Shown: positions 22,328 to 34,457 of the stretch, piece by piece
Layout: every line of letters starts with the position of its first letter
How positions within the stretch are numbered: position 1 is the stretch's first letter
Source of the DNA: Endothia cerciana
Taxonomy: Eukaryota > Ascomycota > Sordariomycetes > Diaporthales > Cryphonectriaceae
Direction: 5' to 3'
Assembly: GCA_026119935.1 (NCBI GenBank)
Contig: JALRMH010000010.1
Location: 1-64,000, forward strand
DNA length: 64,000 bases
Program-made: the position numbers and the translations under genes
Notes under the pieces: generated by a model
Databases searched by the model: none
What the model was told of the DNA's origin: nothing
The model's input: only the letters and a program-made list of their open reading frames with translations

Positions 22328-25300
22328 GTAGGTATTGAGTAGCGTACTAGTCGGTCCGAGGAACCCTAGGATGGTCAAGGGTCAATCTTTGGCAGAGGCG
22401 GGGTCAAAGTATTACCTGGACAATCTTTACTTCTGTCAATTGCTCGGTCCGCGGCGGAGTGAGTGGTAGAGCGTAGGCAAATGGTCACTAAACTCTCAGG
22501 CCACAATGATACCTTCAGAGTTCATGACAAGAATCTCATAATTTTCCATTAGATATGTTCTTATGTATATTCAAGATGGTGTGGAGGCGGGTAAGGGCAG
22601 GTTAGTTAAGTAAACGTGGGTGCCGCATCCGCGAGGCAGCACTTAGGAGAGGAAAGGGGATAAGACCCTCCCTAAAAAGGCAACCAAAAACTCGGAATGG
22701 GGCCGGTGAAATAAAACGGAATAAAATATGCAGGACGAAAGCAACAAGGAAATTCGCAACGCGGTATACCGGCCGTCAATGTGATTATCTCATGTTATAG
22801 CGGGAACTCATGGTAGAATGCTCTCAATGACTTCCGTACAACTTCCTCCGCCTATCTGCCAGTGCTTCCCAGACGGCATTGATTGTAGCCGAATCAGCGG
22901 GCTTCACAAATTCAAGAGTCATGATGAACACCGCGCTCTCGACATCGCCATTTATAACTGTCCCCGCATCGATTTGTTGGTAATCAGCCAACTTAAGAAG
23001 CTACGGTCCCTTCCACCCCTGACTGAAGACAGCATTGACAGCATGTCCAATGTCCACTCTTGTCGGCCCTCTTGTATAAACGACAGGAGAGGCTTGAGCA
23101 AATCCCTTCGGTCCCGTAGAAATCCACTCTGGCTACCACAATCTCTTCCATAGGTAGCTGAAGTAACTATCCTAGTCCAGCACTGAGCTTGGATACAGGT
23201 CTCGTCCATCCTCGGCCCTAGTCAACCTCGTCGAAGCCTAAACCATAATTGCGGTCCAAGCCACGGTCGTAGGAAACCTCACAGCTCTTCATTCTCAGAT
23301 GACTCGAGCTAGACCATCGTTTCTGGACCGAACAGGACAGGCGCTGAATAAAACAATCCAGGTCTTGGGCGGTCTCGGCATATTCTAAGGCCACCCTGGA
23401 AAGCACGTGACCTTGGCCTGGCTCACCTGCCCCGCAAACGAAGGGCTCAGTCTAACATTCCCAAATGAACGAGCCGACCAACCCAATAGACATAGTACCC
23501 ATGAATATGACGCCCATGGTGCCTATGGGGGTTGGTACAATTGGATCGGGCCACCAAAAGTCAAGCAATCTGTCCGCAGAGACAAGCCCCATAAGGCTCA
23601 GCTGCCCGATACATATCGTACATGGTCTGGTAAAATACTCCTTAGTATGAAGAAGTTTCCGAGATACAGAGGCCTTTGCCGTGTTTGTTGGTTCAATTGG
23701 ACGGTTGCTGGCCATTTCGGAATACACTTGAGATTGATGAGTGCAAGGATTTGGATAATTTCTCAGAGTTGGGTGTTCAATAGATCTGGATTGCAGTGGT
23801 AAAACTTGTTAGTCTTTGGCAGGAATATTTTGTCAATTCTGTATAGTACTTAAAAGTTCTGTTGGTTGGTTGGTCTGGGGATTGTATGTTTTGGAGGGCT
23901 TGCTGGTCCCCCCCCCCCCGAGCTTCTTGCACTCTCGGGCTTGGGTGGGCAGCTGGTGTTTATACACATTTGATTTTGTACTGGCGTGACCTTATTAAAG
24001 GTTTGTTTTAGTGCACCATTGATTTTGTACTGGCATAAATTTTGGTTTATTTTAATGCGGGTATGACCAAGTCTATGACCTGTCCGACGAGTATTGTCAC
24101 GCACTGCCCCATGCTTACCTCTGCTAGACTCAGCTGTTGTCAACCACCTACAGGCTACTCTGATCTGGAGACACCTAGTTCCATTGCGAGCAGCGGCCTA
24201 GCACGGACTGGCCAAAAAAACTGCATGTGGACTCAGTAAATGTAGATCCCCATTAATTGTGAACCGGCGCTCGAATATTTATTTCAGATTCCTAAATCAA
24301 AGAAGGTTAAAATCAAACCTTCGAATTATTTTCTTGAATCTTGAGTTATAGAGAGTCTTGCAAGCCACTGAACTGATTTTCCAATTTTTTTGCTGCCGAG
24401 ATATGTGGGTAAGGTGTTACTTAGTGCACTCTTTTATGGCTGGGACGTGCCCAGCAATTTACCAGCACCTCAGGTCCTGAGCAATGGTTTTGTCTTCCTG
24501 GTCCTAGTTTCCCACTATTTCTTTGTCACATATTCCCGAACTGCTTCCTCGGATCTCTGGGTGTTGAGGTGTTGGTGGCCGTGGTGAGGTTTGTTCTTCA
24601 GAAGTTGTTGCCCAAATCTGTGAGCTCGAGAGCCCGTATGTTGCGTGAGCTTGTGTGTGGGTTTGCCTTGTCCTGCACCAAGGTCGCATACTCCATATGG
24701 ATCAGATCTCCATCGAGATGATCTGACCCTGGACAGCGCTGATCATTACTCTTTCTGCTACATGACCCTGGACGAGTATTACCTGCAGCTCGATTTGCCC
24801 TGACCACACGAGCCAAACACTTAACAAGCGGGTGAGCCAGGCCTTAACAGAATTAAGTTCAACTCAGATCCCTTCACTTGCGGCATGCAAGATCGCCACC
24901 GCATAATGAATCACGGTATGGTGTTCTATGATTTTGTTAAAGAGTGGTGGGTACGGACTAATAAGACAGGCAGACAGAGCTGAGAACCGCTTTTCCAAAG
25001 CGAAAGTGTCATCCACTGAATCTCCATGTTCTGCCTGCGACATCTGGATAAGAAAACAAAGGAGAAAAAAGCCAGGATATAGCGTAGTAATTCCTACCTC
25101 AGCCCATGTCTTGCAGGACTGCCCTCCATTTCTGTTTCGGCGCAAGCCAATCCAAGGGTCTAAGAGCCATCATTATCCACGATAGTTGGGTTGTCGGAGT
25201 TGTTGTCGATGTAGTGATCGCCACTCTGGCCGGTCTTGTTGCGGCAGGAATCGCTTGTCGCGTCAACGAGCTGGTAGTTGTAGTTCTCGACATTGGTGAA

Positions 25301-26063
25301 TCAGAGTCTGTACCCATAGAAAAAAAAACCAAAAAAAACAGCAATTTCCATTTTCCAGCGGGTGATGCCAGTCTCGGCGGTGAACTCACTCAACGTCATG
25401 ACCTAGTCACCACCGACGGCTGGCTATTTAAGCTTCACATTTAATGGGGTCGAATTCGTTGTGGCTTTGATGTCAGGGGAAGCCGTGGCTTTATCAGTCT
25501 CATATTTTTTTGCCTTTGGTACTCGTGAACTTCTCCCCATTTGTAGTGGCACTGCTCTTGGAAGCAATAGCAGTAGCAGCAGTGGTAGTAGTAGTGCTTA
25601 TGTTGGCGTCGGCATAGAAGCGTGTATATGACAGGTGCAGAGAAGAACTGAAGAGAATTTATCGTTTGCTATGATGGTGCTGGGAGTTATACTGGCAGCT
25701 GATGGGAAGGGGACGTGATATTTATGCCCTCACATCCTCCCATATGAGCTGAGTGGCTGGCAGCCCCGGAGTGGTCGAACAGAGGGGTGGTCGATTACAT
25801 GGAAGACACAGCTTCCATGCACCAGGCTTAGACGCAGGATACAACATCTATTGTATGTTTGTGAATATAGTAGAGTTTCTAGAGCCAGCTGAGAGGGCAT
25901 AAATAATTGCGGCTTCCTATAAGGGATCGACTTGTTCACTTGAGCCCCTGAACATGAAAACTAATAAATGTGAAAATGAAAGCAAGGGCCAGGATGAGAA
26001 TGGTAAACAATACGGCTCTCCACATAGGACGTCGATATGTGCTGGCAGGAATGCGCCGGTGGT
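22328..26063. other. Gene-poor stretch with unresolved fragments
   Basis: No gene I can support in 3.7 kb. Weak signals: a hydrophobic minus-strand frame near 23452-23600, a degenerate tandem duplication at 23970-24065, a C12 run near 23908-23919, and a minus-strand frame near 25150-25330 (NVENYNYQLVDATSDSC and NKTGQSGDHYIDNN) that looks like secreted-protein sequence but is bounded by stops. Confidence 0.4.
23970..24065. repeat. Degenerate ~49-bp tandem duplication
   Basis: The 16-mer TTGATTTTGTACTGGC occurs at 23970-23985 and again at 24019-24034, and the following 30 bp are similar in both copies. This is a two-copy local duplication without an evident coding role. Confidence 0.6.
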
Positions 26064-26671
26064 CTAGTACCGGAACTGCGAGCCAATACCGAAAAGATCT
26101 CTTTCGATCATCTCCTGACGTAGGGTCTCCTCATTGACTAGGGTCGAAGAAATGTGGGCCTGTTGAAACTCGTGGCTGAGGACGTCAAGATCGGCCATCA
26201 TGTCCTGCCGTCGTGCAAGCACATCTTCTTCACACAGTGAAGGCCACGTGCCTAGTCCGAGAAGGCTCCCGGGCTGTTCCTCGTGCTTGCGGTCTCTGTT
26301 GCTCCTGGTCGTCGTACGGTACGGGCTTGACCTCACGGAATTGATACGAGGATGCTCTTCGCGAAGCTGTCGCGGAGCTGTTGGTCTATGAGGTCCGTAC
26401 TGTACTGCGCTCTATCGTATGATGCTTCGAAGTCGGCATGAGGTAAGGCGAGGAGACTATTGCCATCGAATGAAGGCTGTTGGATGTAGAACCGCAAGCA
26501 GTACTGGCTATCGACCAGGTCTTGAGGGACACCATGTCCCTTATAGGCAGACGGCCTTCGATTGCTGTTAACCAAGATTAGCGCCGATGCGTTGGTGCAG
26601 TCTTTGGGGATGTTCATATCGAGAAGAGTCAGGGCGGAATCGAGGCCCTGTCTGAGCCGGAGGCGAGACAT
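26064..26671 (-). CDS. Hypothetical protein, possibly two exons
   Basis: ATG at 26671 opens a frame of 112 codons; a second frame from about 26287 to 26064 continues with plausible sequence (PGSLLGLGTWPSLCEEDVLA, then DVLSHEFQQAHISSTLVNEE). A 62-bp intron with a GTATCA donor and AAG acceptor joins them in phase, giving roughly 185 residues, but the splice sites are weak. I recognise no domain. It lies in the gene-poor island and could be a fragment. Confidence 0.35.
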
Positions 26672-28617
26672 CGTTGCATATCCCTTGGGCAGCCGCTGTA
26701 TTTGTGATCAAAGAAAGAGAGATAGATTCCAGATATGGCTTGAAAGAGGGCCCACGTCTGTTATGCTTGGGAGGGAGGCGAACCTTCGTTGCCTGTGTGT
26801 GGGAGTACTCGTGGCTTATTGTCTGTGAGGAGAAGGAGCCCGTGGAGTTGTTTATACGTGTGGGACCCAGAATGAAAATAGCCTGTGTATGGACACATCT
26901 GGAGAACAGGAAGATGAAAAAGAAAAGAAAGGGGAAAAAGGAAATTAGGGTTGGAGGGGGCGAAGGGAGACGGGTGAGGGAAAGTACTCAGGGTGTGTGC
27001 ACGAGCCTTGAGCGGTTTCCATAGTTTATGTGCCTGGGAGTCTCCGCTGTATGTTGCACGCTGGTATCTTTGGTCATTTGTTACGCCGATGATAACCGCT
27101 GGCCCGTGAGCTTTGAAGAGCCTCCCAATTGTGATGAAGGGAAGATCGTGCTTAGGTTGGGGGGATACTGCTCAGTGTGGGGGAAGAGCAACGCAGGAGA
27201 AATTCCACCTACTCATCAGCTGGTCTCGACATCTTTGAGGACTGGGCCATTGTGCGGCAGGCGAAGGATGGTGACCAGTGATCGAGGATAGCCGTGATGG
27301 GATGTGGGCTCGCAGAAAAGGGCCAAGAACTCAAGAAGAGAGGGCAATACTGGCTGTGACGGCTGGGGCGGGTTCCACTGTGAGTCTGTGCTGGACGGAT
27401 ATCCCTCTCCATCTGAAGGAGGGGCCGTCCTGCTCTTATACATCGAAAATCCATCTTACCTCATCGATCGAGCAATGGCATCTCACGGTCTCTTCGGTAC
27501 CCATATAGAAGGATAGTACAGCTCAGGACATAGAGTGTGAGTTGGTACAGGCCCGTTGACAATCGAGCGATGTCCAGTCTTTGCATGATAGCGCACAGTG
27601 GGTCAGAGTCGTCCATGTACCTAAACTTTGGTGTCAAGTACACACTTTCAGCAGCTGTTCATAAAGAAAAGAAAAGAAAAGAAAAGAAAACGGTACTGCA
27701 ACACGAAGTTCTTTCTGGATACTAGAATACAGGGCGCCACGGTGTGGCGTTGGAGTTGATGAAGAAAGCGTACATAATGGTTGCACACTACTCCCACCGA
27801 GTGTGGATAATCTGACATGCATCAGACGCCGCTGTTGCATTAGCCGGGCGATGTGCGTGCAAGAAAGAAGACAGGACAGCAGCCAGGACGACACCGGGGG
27901 GCAGTGACCCGCCTAGGAGGGATGGAAGTTCTTCTTCGTTCGTGGTGATACGTTTTCTTCTCCCTTTCCCCATCTTTTCCTTCTATTTGTAGGAACATGG
28001 ACAACGGCTGGGACGGCTGTACCTGCTGTACCCTATTCAGCACCTAGCCTGCCATGGACGTTACATACATATCATGCATACCATACTATGGTAGAATGGC
28101 CACTCCGCATTGTCGTGCGTCCACCCCCTCTCCCAAAACCCGTGCTGCGGTACGTACTGTGCCTTGCTCTGCCCGTACCACGCACGATACCCTGTCGTGG
28201 TCAGCGAGGATGACACATCATATAGCTCGCAGGAACCTCTGTCAGGACTTGAAATTGATGAGAGATCCTGTTAAAGCGATTAGGATTTATCTACAACTAC
28301 CAAAGCCGCGGAGAGAGGGCAATGGAGGTAGGCGGTATGGGCAGGTACGCGGGATCGGTTCAGACCAATTCCTTAGCCACAATCCTCCTTTACTCGCAGG
28401 GCATTGGGGTCGAGGCCTTCGGCTCAAGATGAGAACTCGGCCATATCAAACCCTGGAAATCTTGTTCTACGGCAAGACTTGGGCTATTTTATGGCTCTAG
28501 TGATGATACACCGCGCCACGCCTGCGATGTTGGCCCGAGGCTAAGTTGAGAGGAGCAGGCGAGCTGGGTGGTCGTTGCACATATAAAGTTTTGTTACGTC
28601 CGAATTAAGCATATTAT
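26672..28617. other. Gene-poor stretch before the tRNA
   Basis: Only short open frames without homology. Contains the GAAAA microsatellite (27666-27690). A TATAAAG sequence at about 28580 lies shortly upstream of the tRNA gene. Confidence 0.45.
27666..27690. repeat. (GAAAA)5 microsatellite
   Basis: Five perfect GAAAA units in non-coding sequence. Confidence 0.9.
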
Positions 28618-28719
28618 GGCAACGTAGCCAAGTGGTTACGGCGCTGGCCTGCTAATTCTCAGGGGTTATCAGTTAAGCCAGTCCCTTCGGGGGCGCCGGT
28701 TCGAATCCGGTCGTTGTCG
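28618..28719 (+). tRNA. tRNA-Ser(GCT) with intron
   Basis: Complete cloverleaf. The acceptor stem GGCAACG pairs with CGTTGTC with one G-U pair, and G719 is the discriminator. The anticodon stem is CTGGC/GCCAG, with anticodon GCT at 28651-28653 (serine codons AGC/AGU). A 21-base intron lies at about 28655-28675, at the canonical site one base 3' of the anticodon. A long class II variable arm (CCC-TTCG-GGGG) fits tRNA-Ser, and the T arm is GCCGG TTCGAAT CCGGT. A T-rich terminator follows from 28728. Confidence 0.93.
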
Positions 28720-28727
28720 TTTTGGAC

Positions 28728-28735
28728 TTTTTTTC
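28728..28735 (+). terminator. RNA polymerase III T-run terminator
   Basis: Run of T residues about 10 bases after the tRNA 3' end, as expected for Pol III termination; a shorter TTTT starts immediately after the tRNA. Confidence 0.6.
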
Positions 28736-29244
28736 TCCTTCCGCTGTGGGATACGAAAATGGATGAGGAAGTACTTGACGGGTAAGGGAAATGGTGGACC
28801 ACAGAACTTATTCCGAAAATGTGTATAGACGGGTGCTTGCAGCGCGGGGCGACGGGACAGGGCGACAGGCGGGTGACAGCCCCTAGTCTTAATAAGCGAA
28901 CATATTGTATAGAATATGAAAAGTGACCTGAATCGGCGACGGCTAGACCATTGACAAGTGTTGGAGGAAATAGTGGCAGTCATCTGTGCCAGTGCTATCC
29001 AAAGAGCCAAGTCGGGCGCGGCTGTGGGCGGTGGACGAGTCGTCCGACTCGGACACCGCCGTGCTGACAGTAGCGACACTAAGCCGTGTTCGGTGTCAAT
29101 GAACACCCTCGTCCGCATCTTCGTCCGCCGGCCGGAGTGCGTGCAACATGAATATAATCGCTCTGCTGCCCCGAGGGCACGACTCTCTTTCATGCAGACC
29201 TAGGGGCAAACAAGCGACACTCTCGGCTGCAGTATCCCCAAGTC
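28736..29244. other. Intergenic region
   Basis: Promoter of the oxidoreductase gene; no gene seen on either strand. Confidence 0.5.
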
Positions 29245-30504
29245 ATGGACGGTGAGGAGAATATCGTCGTACTGGGCGCATCGTACGGTGGCGTATCTAC
29301 TGCTCACTATCTTCTAAAGCATGTCTTGCCAAAACTCCCGGGCAAGGAGTCCTACAGGGTCATCCTAATTAGCTCGTCCTCTCAAGCCTTCTGCCGCCCT
29401 GCCTGTCCACGCGCGATGATATCCGACGAAGCCCTCCCCCAGGAGAAACTCTTCGTGGACATCAAGACACAATTCGACAAATATGGCGAGGCCAAGTTCC
29501 TCTTCATCCAGGGCAGGGTAACAGAGTTAGATCACAGGAATCGCAGTGTCGCCGTCGCCACCAGCCATGGAAACCCCAAGGCGGTCACCTTCCACGCAGC
29601 AGTCATCGCGACCGGTGCATCTGCAGCGTCTCCCTTACTCGGGCTGCAGGGGGACGAGAGGTTCCTCCGTGAGTGCTGGGGAGCGCTCCGGAGCATCCTT
29701 TCCACCGCCAAAAACATCGTTATTGCTGGTGGTGGCCCAACCGGTATCGAAGTAGCCGGCGAGTTGGGCGAATACCTGAATGGTCGGGCCGGCCTCTTCA
29801 GCCCCCGGGCGCCCAACTCCAGAGTGAGGATCACCGTCGTCACAAGCGGACCGAGAATACTGCCTGCCCTGCGTACATCCATCGCGGGCAAGGCAGAGTC
29901 CCTGCTTGCGAAAGTCGGCGTGACGGTCATCAAGAACGCTCGGGTCGACTCCGTCACGCCCGAAGGGGCAGGCACAGGCCCAGGCACAGACCTGCTGACC
30001 ACCAAGGCTACAATCCTGCTGGAGGATGGCAGGTCCCTCGAGGCCGATATCTACATCCCGGCCACGGGCACGACACCGAACACGGCCTACGTAACCGACA
30101 AGACCCTGCTCGCGCCGGACGGCCGCATCAAGACCAATCCTTCGACCCTGCGGGTGGACGCGGCCGGCCCAAACGCGCGGGTCTACGCCATCGGCGACGT
30201 GAGCACCTTCGCGCGTCCCGCGGTGCACAACATCCTCGCCGCGGTCCCTGTCGTCTGCGCCAACGTGAAGCGGGACCTGCTCCTCGCGGCAGGGCGGGCG
30301 GAGGCATCTGTTGGGCCGGATCGTGTCTTCGAGGAGGACACCAGGGAGACGCAGCTGGTGCCCGTCGGGAGGACGAAGGGTGTCGGTGCGGCGATGGGAT
30401 GGCAGATCCCCAGCTTCTTGGTGTGGCTGATCAAGGGGCGGGACTACTGGCTGTGGACGACCGGGGATCTTTGGAGCGGGAAGCAGTGGACCAAGGAGTC
30501 CTAG
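29245..30504 (+). CDS. AIF/AMID-like FAD-dependent pyridine nucleotide oxidoreductase
   Basis: Intronless, 419 residues. The N-terminal FAD Rossmann motif is VVLGASYGGVSTAHYLL (about residue 8), and a second nucleotide-binding motif IVIAGGGPTGIEVAGELGEY lies near 162. The C-terminal FAD signature RVYAIGDVS lies near 312, with a final aromatic stretch (WLIKGRDYWLWTTGDLW). This is the layout of the AMID/FSP1/AIF-like NAD(P)H oxidoreductases, which transfer electrons to quinones and in some species act in apoptosis or lipid-radical defence. No mitochondrial presequence is visible, so a cytosolic or membrane-associated location is likely. Exact electron acceptor unknown. Confidence 0.9.
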   Translation: MDGEENIVVLGASYGGVSTAHYLLKHVLPKLPGKESYRVILISSSSQAFCRPACPRAMISDEALPQEKLFVDIKTQFDKYGEAKFLFIQGRVTELDHRNRSVAVATSHGNPKAVTFHAAVIATGASAASPLLGLQGDERFLRECWGALRSILSTAKNIVIAGGGPTGIEVAGELGEYLNGRAGLFSPRAPNSRVRITVVTSGPRILPALRTSIAGKAESLLAKVGVTVIKNARVDSVTPEGAGTGPGTDLLTTKATILLEDGRSLEADIYIPATGTTPNTAYVTDKTLLAPDGRIKTNPSTLRVDAAGPNARVYAIGDVSTFARPAVHNILAAVPVVCANVKRDLLLAAGRAEASVGPDRVFEEDTRETQLVPVGRTKGVGAAMGWQIPSFLVWLIKGRDYWLWTTGDLWSGKQWTKES

Positions 30505-32482
30505 GTTGAGGTACCGAGACAGATGAGGCCGGGGCGTCCTGCTAGTATCTACCAGCCCTAGTCAGTGTGTTGTTGAAAAGAATCGAGTACTGTACGGTAG
30601 TCATATTAGAGTCCTTGTCCTCGGGATATGAGATTTTTGCAATCGTAATGTTTCTATTCAACAGAACTGGGGAAGCCTGATCACGACCCCTCTCCAGGAT
30701 ACTGTAGCAATGCTACAACCCTGACGGGAGCCAGGTCACGTCTGCCGTAGACAACTTGGCGGTCTCCAATCGGGTTGCAGGTCACTATTCAGCCAGGCGA
30801 GCCGATCTAGTAAGGAAAAGACCGGATACTTGTCAACATAAATGCGTCTTGTAGGAGAGATCTGGGTGGCTGAAAGGTGAGGTTGAGCTCTTCAGAGGTT
30901 CCCAGGTCCATATCGGGCCAAGGGTCCGGGTTCGGGTTCGAGACCGGAGCTCCCGGTCTGCCGGGCCGGGCCCGGGGCCGGGAACGCGTCTGGGCACGGA
31001 CCCGCCGAGACCCGAGATGTGGGGCTTCCCACCGGAGCTCCGGGCCGGGGGTTTGGTGCAACATCAGGTCAGCCTTGTGTCGCCTCGAGGTTCAAATAAA
31101 GGACCTCACGATCCCATGGCAACACCATTGACGGAGGGGGGGCGGGGCTGCACAGATTGGCATGGCGTTTCCTAGAGAGCATGGTGGGGAGAGGGCGTGG
31201 AATGCGGTCGAAGTGGGCGACGCGACGGCAGGGGTTGGCGCGGTAGAGCTGAGGACGCCGCAGACTCAGCAGCGCCATCCTCTCTCGCCAATGAGACAGT
31301 GCTGGGGGGGGATGACCAGCCGGAACACCCCTCTGCGTCAGCATGAGCAGGTCTATGGAGACGAATCATGAACCTCTCTGGGCCTCTCCCGGCTGCCTCA
31401 GTGCAGCGCAGCCGGCATCAGACGCGCCGAGGTCCGGTAGGAGCTGCAGGCCCTTGCCTACTTACTAAAGGCCTGGCAGCGTGTCACGCCAGCGACGTTA
31501 GGTGGGATACTGTGGCACGGGCCCGGGGCTTCCAGGCCTCTGGGCTGCAGCAGCCCAAAACGCGCTGGAATACCCGAGAAAACGCGCAGGGAGACACGGG
31601 TGCGGGTGCGGGTTGCAGGCGGGTCAAACGAACGCAGGCCCAGGTTGAGGAGCTCCTCGGATCGCCAGAGGTCATTAACGGGTTGCGGAAAGGACTGAGT
31701 AAGACCAAAGCAGCAGCCGTAAAACCCCCTGTGTGCCCTACATGGAATGATAATAATATCAAATAATAACCCTTAACCCGACCGACGTCCTTTTCTGAGC
31801 TCTGCCCGACCATCTCTGAGGCTCTCTGAAACTCTGTTCACAGCATCTCGCATCCTGCATCCTGCGTCTTGTGTCTCTTCGTGTAATTCTTCCCTCTCTG
31901 AATTTTCCAAAACCTGTCGTGCGGCTTTTTGACGTCCGCCCTTCCCCAATCCCATCATCCCACTTACGCGCCCCTCTGACGTTATCAGGCGAGCGGGCAC
32001 ACTCCCACACACGGTGCGTCTTACGCTACTGCGGTGGAGTCTGAGGAACGCGGTTACGCGACGTGCTGGGGCAAGCATCCGCACCGCGACTTGGAACAAG
32101 ACGTAAGGGCAAGGGAAGGAAAAAAAAAAAAAAAAGAGGAAAAAGAGAGAGAGAGAGAGAGAGAGAGAGGGCCCAGCCCAGCCCAGCCCAGCCCAGCACT
32201 TTTCTCGCTCTCATTCCCCTCGAGTTCACGTCCCGACCTCTGAGTTTGTCTATCACAGGGAGACGTCCGTCCTTCCTCCACCCACCCATTCATTCATTCA
32301 TTCAGTCCAATTGATCCATCCATCCATCCCCCCCATCCACCTCAACTCACCTCACCCCCACCTCACCTGGACTCCTGCAGCCTCGGTACGTACGTCTTTG
32401 AGGTACTGCCTGCACCGGCTATGCCCTCCTCACCCTGATCCTGTCTCTGAAGCCCACCTGAGCCTCTCCCCTCTCACCCGCC
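30505..32482. other. Long intergenic/promoter region
   Basis: Nearly 2 kb without a supported gene. A GC-rich part with CCGG/GGCC-type short inverted motifs lies at 30900-31060. Closer to the next gene are simple repeats (A-run about 32120-32135, GA tract, CCCAG repeats, CATT and CATC repeats) and a strongly pyrimidine-rich leader up to 32482. An ATG frame at 31368-31766 has no recognisable features. Confidence 0.5.
32144..32197. repeat. Adjacent GA and CCCAG microsatellites
   Basis: An alternating GA tract (about 32144-32169) is followed directly by five CCCAG units (about 32172-32197), inside the promoter or 5' UTR of the FHA gene. Confidence 0.85.
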
Positions 32483-34457
32483 ATGGACTCCCCGCCTGGT
32501 GGTAGCAGGCTCCCCTCCAGCCAGCCTGCTCCCGCTGCACCGCCGTCATCCTGGGACCGGGAGAAGGACCCCGACGCGAGGCGGCCCTCCTCCCAGTCTG
32601 CCCTGCTCCCTGCCCTGGAACTGTTGTCCTCCTCGCCAGGACTGCCCAACGCCACATCATCGCGACGGCTGAGCCGGCCTGGCTCGTCGGCCAAGGGCCC
32701 GTTGGCCATAAACAACAACAACGACAACAACAACAACAATAACAGCAGCAGCAGCAGCCATGCACACCTCAAGTACCCCACGCCCGTGCCGACCTCCAGC
32801 ACGGGCATCCTGTCCTCCTCGCCGCCACGCGTCGACCACCGCGCCGCCGCCGCCGCGGACGCCGGCCGGCCGCCCTCCAAACGCGCCCCCTCCATCGCGT
32901 CGGAGCGCGCGCCCCTGTCCGCCGTCCCCTCGGTCGAGCTCAGCGAGAACGGCGACACGCTCCTCATGGGCCGCTCCTCCAACTCCAGCCACTACCAGCT
33001 GTCCGCCAACAGCCTCATCAGCCGCGTGCACGTCAAGGCCCGCTACGTCCCCGCCTCGGTGCCCCTGCAGGCCAACAAGATCGAGGTCGAGTGCAACGGC
33101 TGGAACGGCCTCAAGCTGTCCTGCCAGGGCCGCACCTACGACATGCGCCGCGGCGAGGTCCTGACCTTCGAGGTCGAGGGCGCCGAGATCATGCTCGACG
33201 TCCAGGACGCCCGCGTCCTTGTCCACTGGCCCAAGAGGGACGTGAGGGACGGGCTGGCCGACCTGGGCTGGGAGGACTCGCCGCGGTCCGTGCGGAACGG
33301 GGGGCGGGGAGGCTCGCCGGTCCACGGCGCCGGCAGCCCGCGCGCCGGTGGGAACGGGGTGGATGTCGGCCTCGGCCTCGGCCTGCTGCAGTCCAGCCCC
33401 CTGCGCAGGACGGCGCGCATCGGCTCCCCCGAGTCGCCCACGCCCGCCCACGCCCCGCTGCAGCAGTCGCTGGCCGGCGGGGGCGCCCCGGGCAACTCCC
33501 AGCACAGCAGCAGCATCCTGTCCGACCTGCCCAGCGCCAGCGAGAGGGAGCATAGCGTCGAGATATATGAGGACGACGACGCCGCCGACGTGCCCTCCTC
33601 GGCCGGCCGGCGCCCGTCGGCTGCGGGCCAGAGCTTCATCACCGACGTCAGCAGGAGCTTCTCGAGCGACCTGAGCGAGGTCCCGTCCGACGACGAGAAC
33701 GTCGAGAATGACCCGGACGAGGAGAACGACCCCATCGTCCACTCGTTCGGTCCGTTCGGCCACAACCTCAACAGCCGCATGGCTTCCTTCAAGGCATCCT
33801 CACCGAAGCGCCGCCGCCTCGACGCTGGCACATATGCCTCTTCCCCACGCGCCGCCGGCAACGACTGCCACCGCCCCGGCAAGTCGGCCTCCACAGCCCT
33901 CCAGGGCAGCATCAGCGGCAAGGCCTCGTCCACGCCCATCCCCGGCGACGACCACCAGCACCGGGAGCGGGCAGACGACACGGACAAGGAGGTCGCGTAC
34001 GTCCCGGACCTGAGCCGCGTCGGCGTCGCGGCCGTCACCAACCACGTGGTCAACCAGCTGGCGTTCTCGCGGCTGTCGTCCAACCCGCTGTCGACGCTGC
34101 TGTCGAACCTGCCCGCCGGCGACAAGGTCGGCCTGACCCGCGACGAGCTCAGGTACATCGTCGAGAACACGACGTGCATCGGCACAATCCCGCGCCAGGG
34201 CAAGGACGCGGACGGCAAGCCGCTAGAGAGCCAGTATTACTACGTCCCGGAGAGGGATGACGACGAGAACCGGCGCGCGGCCGTCGTCGATGGGCTGAGG
34301 AAGCCGACGCTGCGGAACTGTCGAAAGCATCATGTGGTAAGTGGTTTTTCTATCCTGTCTACCCTAACAGCCGCCGTTTCTTTATCAACACCACCACACA
34401 AGCAATAACTGACACCTGCCGTAGCAATATTATTGGAAGCGCCCACGAACCCCCTAG
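32483..34457 (+). CDS. FHA-domain protein (Tos4/Plm2-like)
   Basis: Two exons, 32483-34336 and 34425-34457 (GTAAGT donor, CTGAC branch point, TAG acceptor), give 628 residues. An FHA phosphothreonine-binding domain lies at about residues 155-255, with the core DTLLMGRSSNSSHYQLSANS and then ISRVHVKARYV; the Arg, Ser and His of GRSS and SRVH are the phosphopeptide-contact residues of the fold. The rest is disordered, with an Asn/Ser homopolymer near residue 75, an acidic segment (DDENVENDPDEENDP) and a conserved C-terminus ending CRKHHVQYYWKRPRTP, completed only by the small second exon. Yeast Tos4 and Plm2 are chromatin-associated G1/S and checkpoint factors; equivalence is inferred from domain layout. 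Confidence 0.85.

Noticed and set aside
23452..23727. Hydrophobic minus-strand frame resembling transporter helices
   Set aside because: Only one or two short hydrophobic stretches, no MFS motif and no continuing exons.
28669..29193. 174-codon minus-strand frame ending in PDSNRRP-like sequence
   Set aside because: It runs into the antisense of the tRNA-Ser gene; this peptide is the known translation artefact of tRNA T-arms.
31368..31766. ATG-initiated 132-codon frame in the FHA gene's upstream region
   Set aside because: No domain, no hydrophobic or conserved block, and overlapped by open frames on the opposite strand.
32657..33763. Long minus-strand open frame across the FHA gene
   Set aside because: Shadow of GC-rich exon codons; the plus strand has the FHA domain and a consistent splice.
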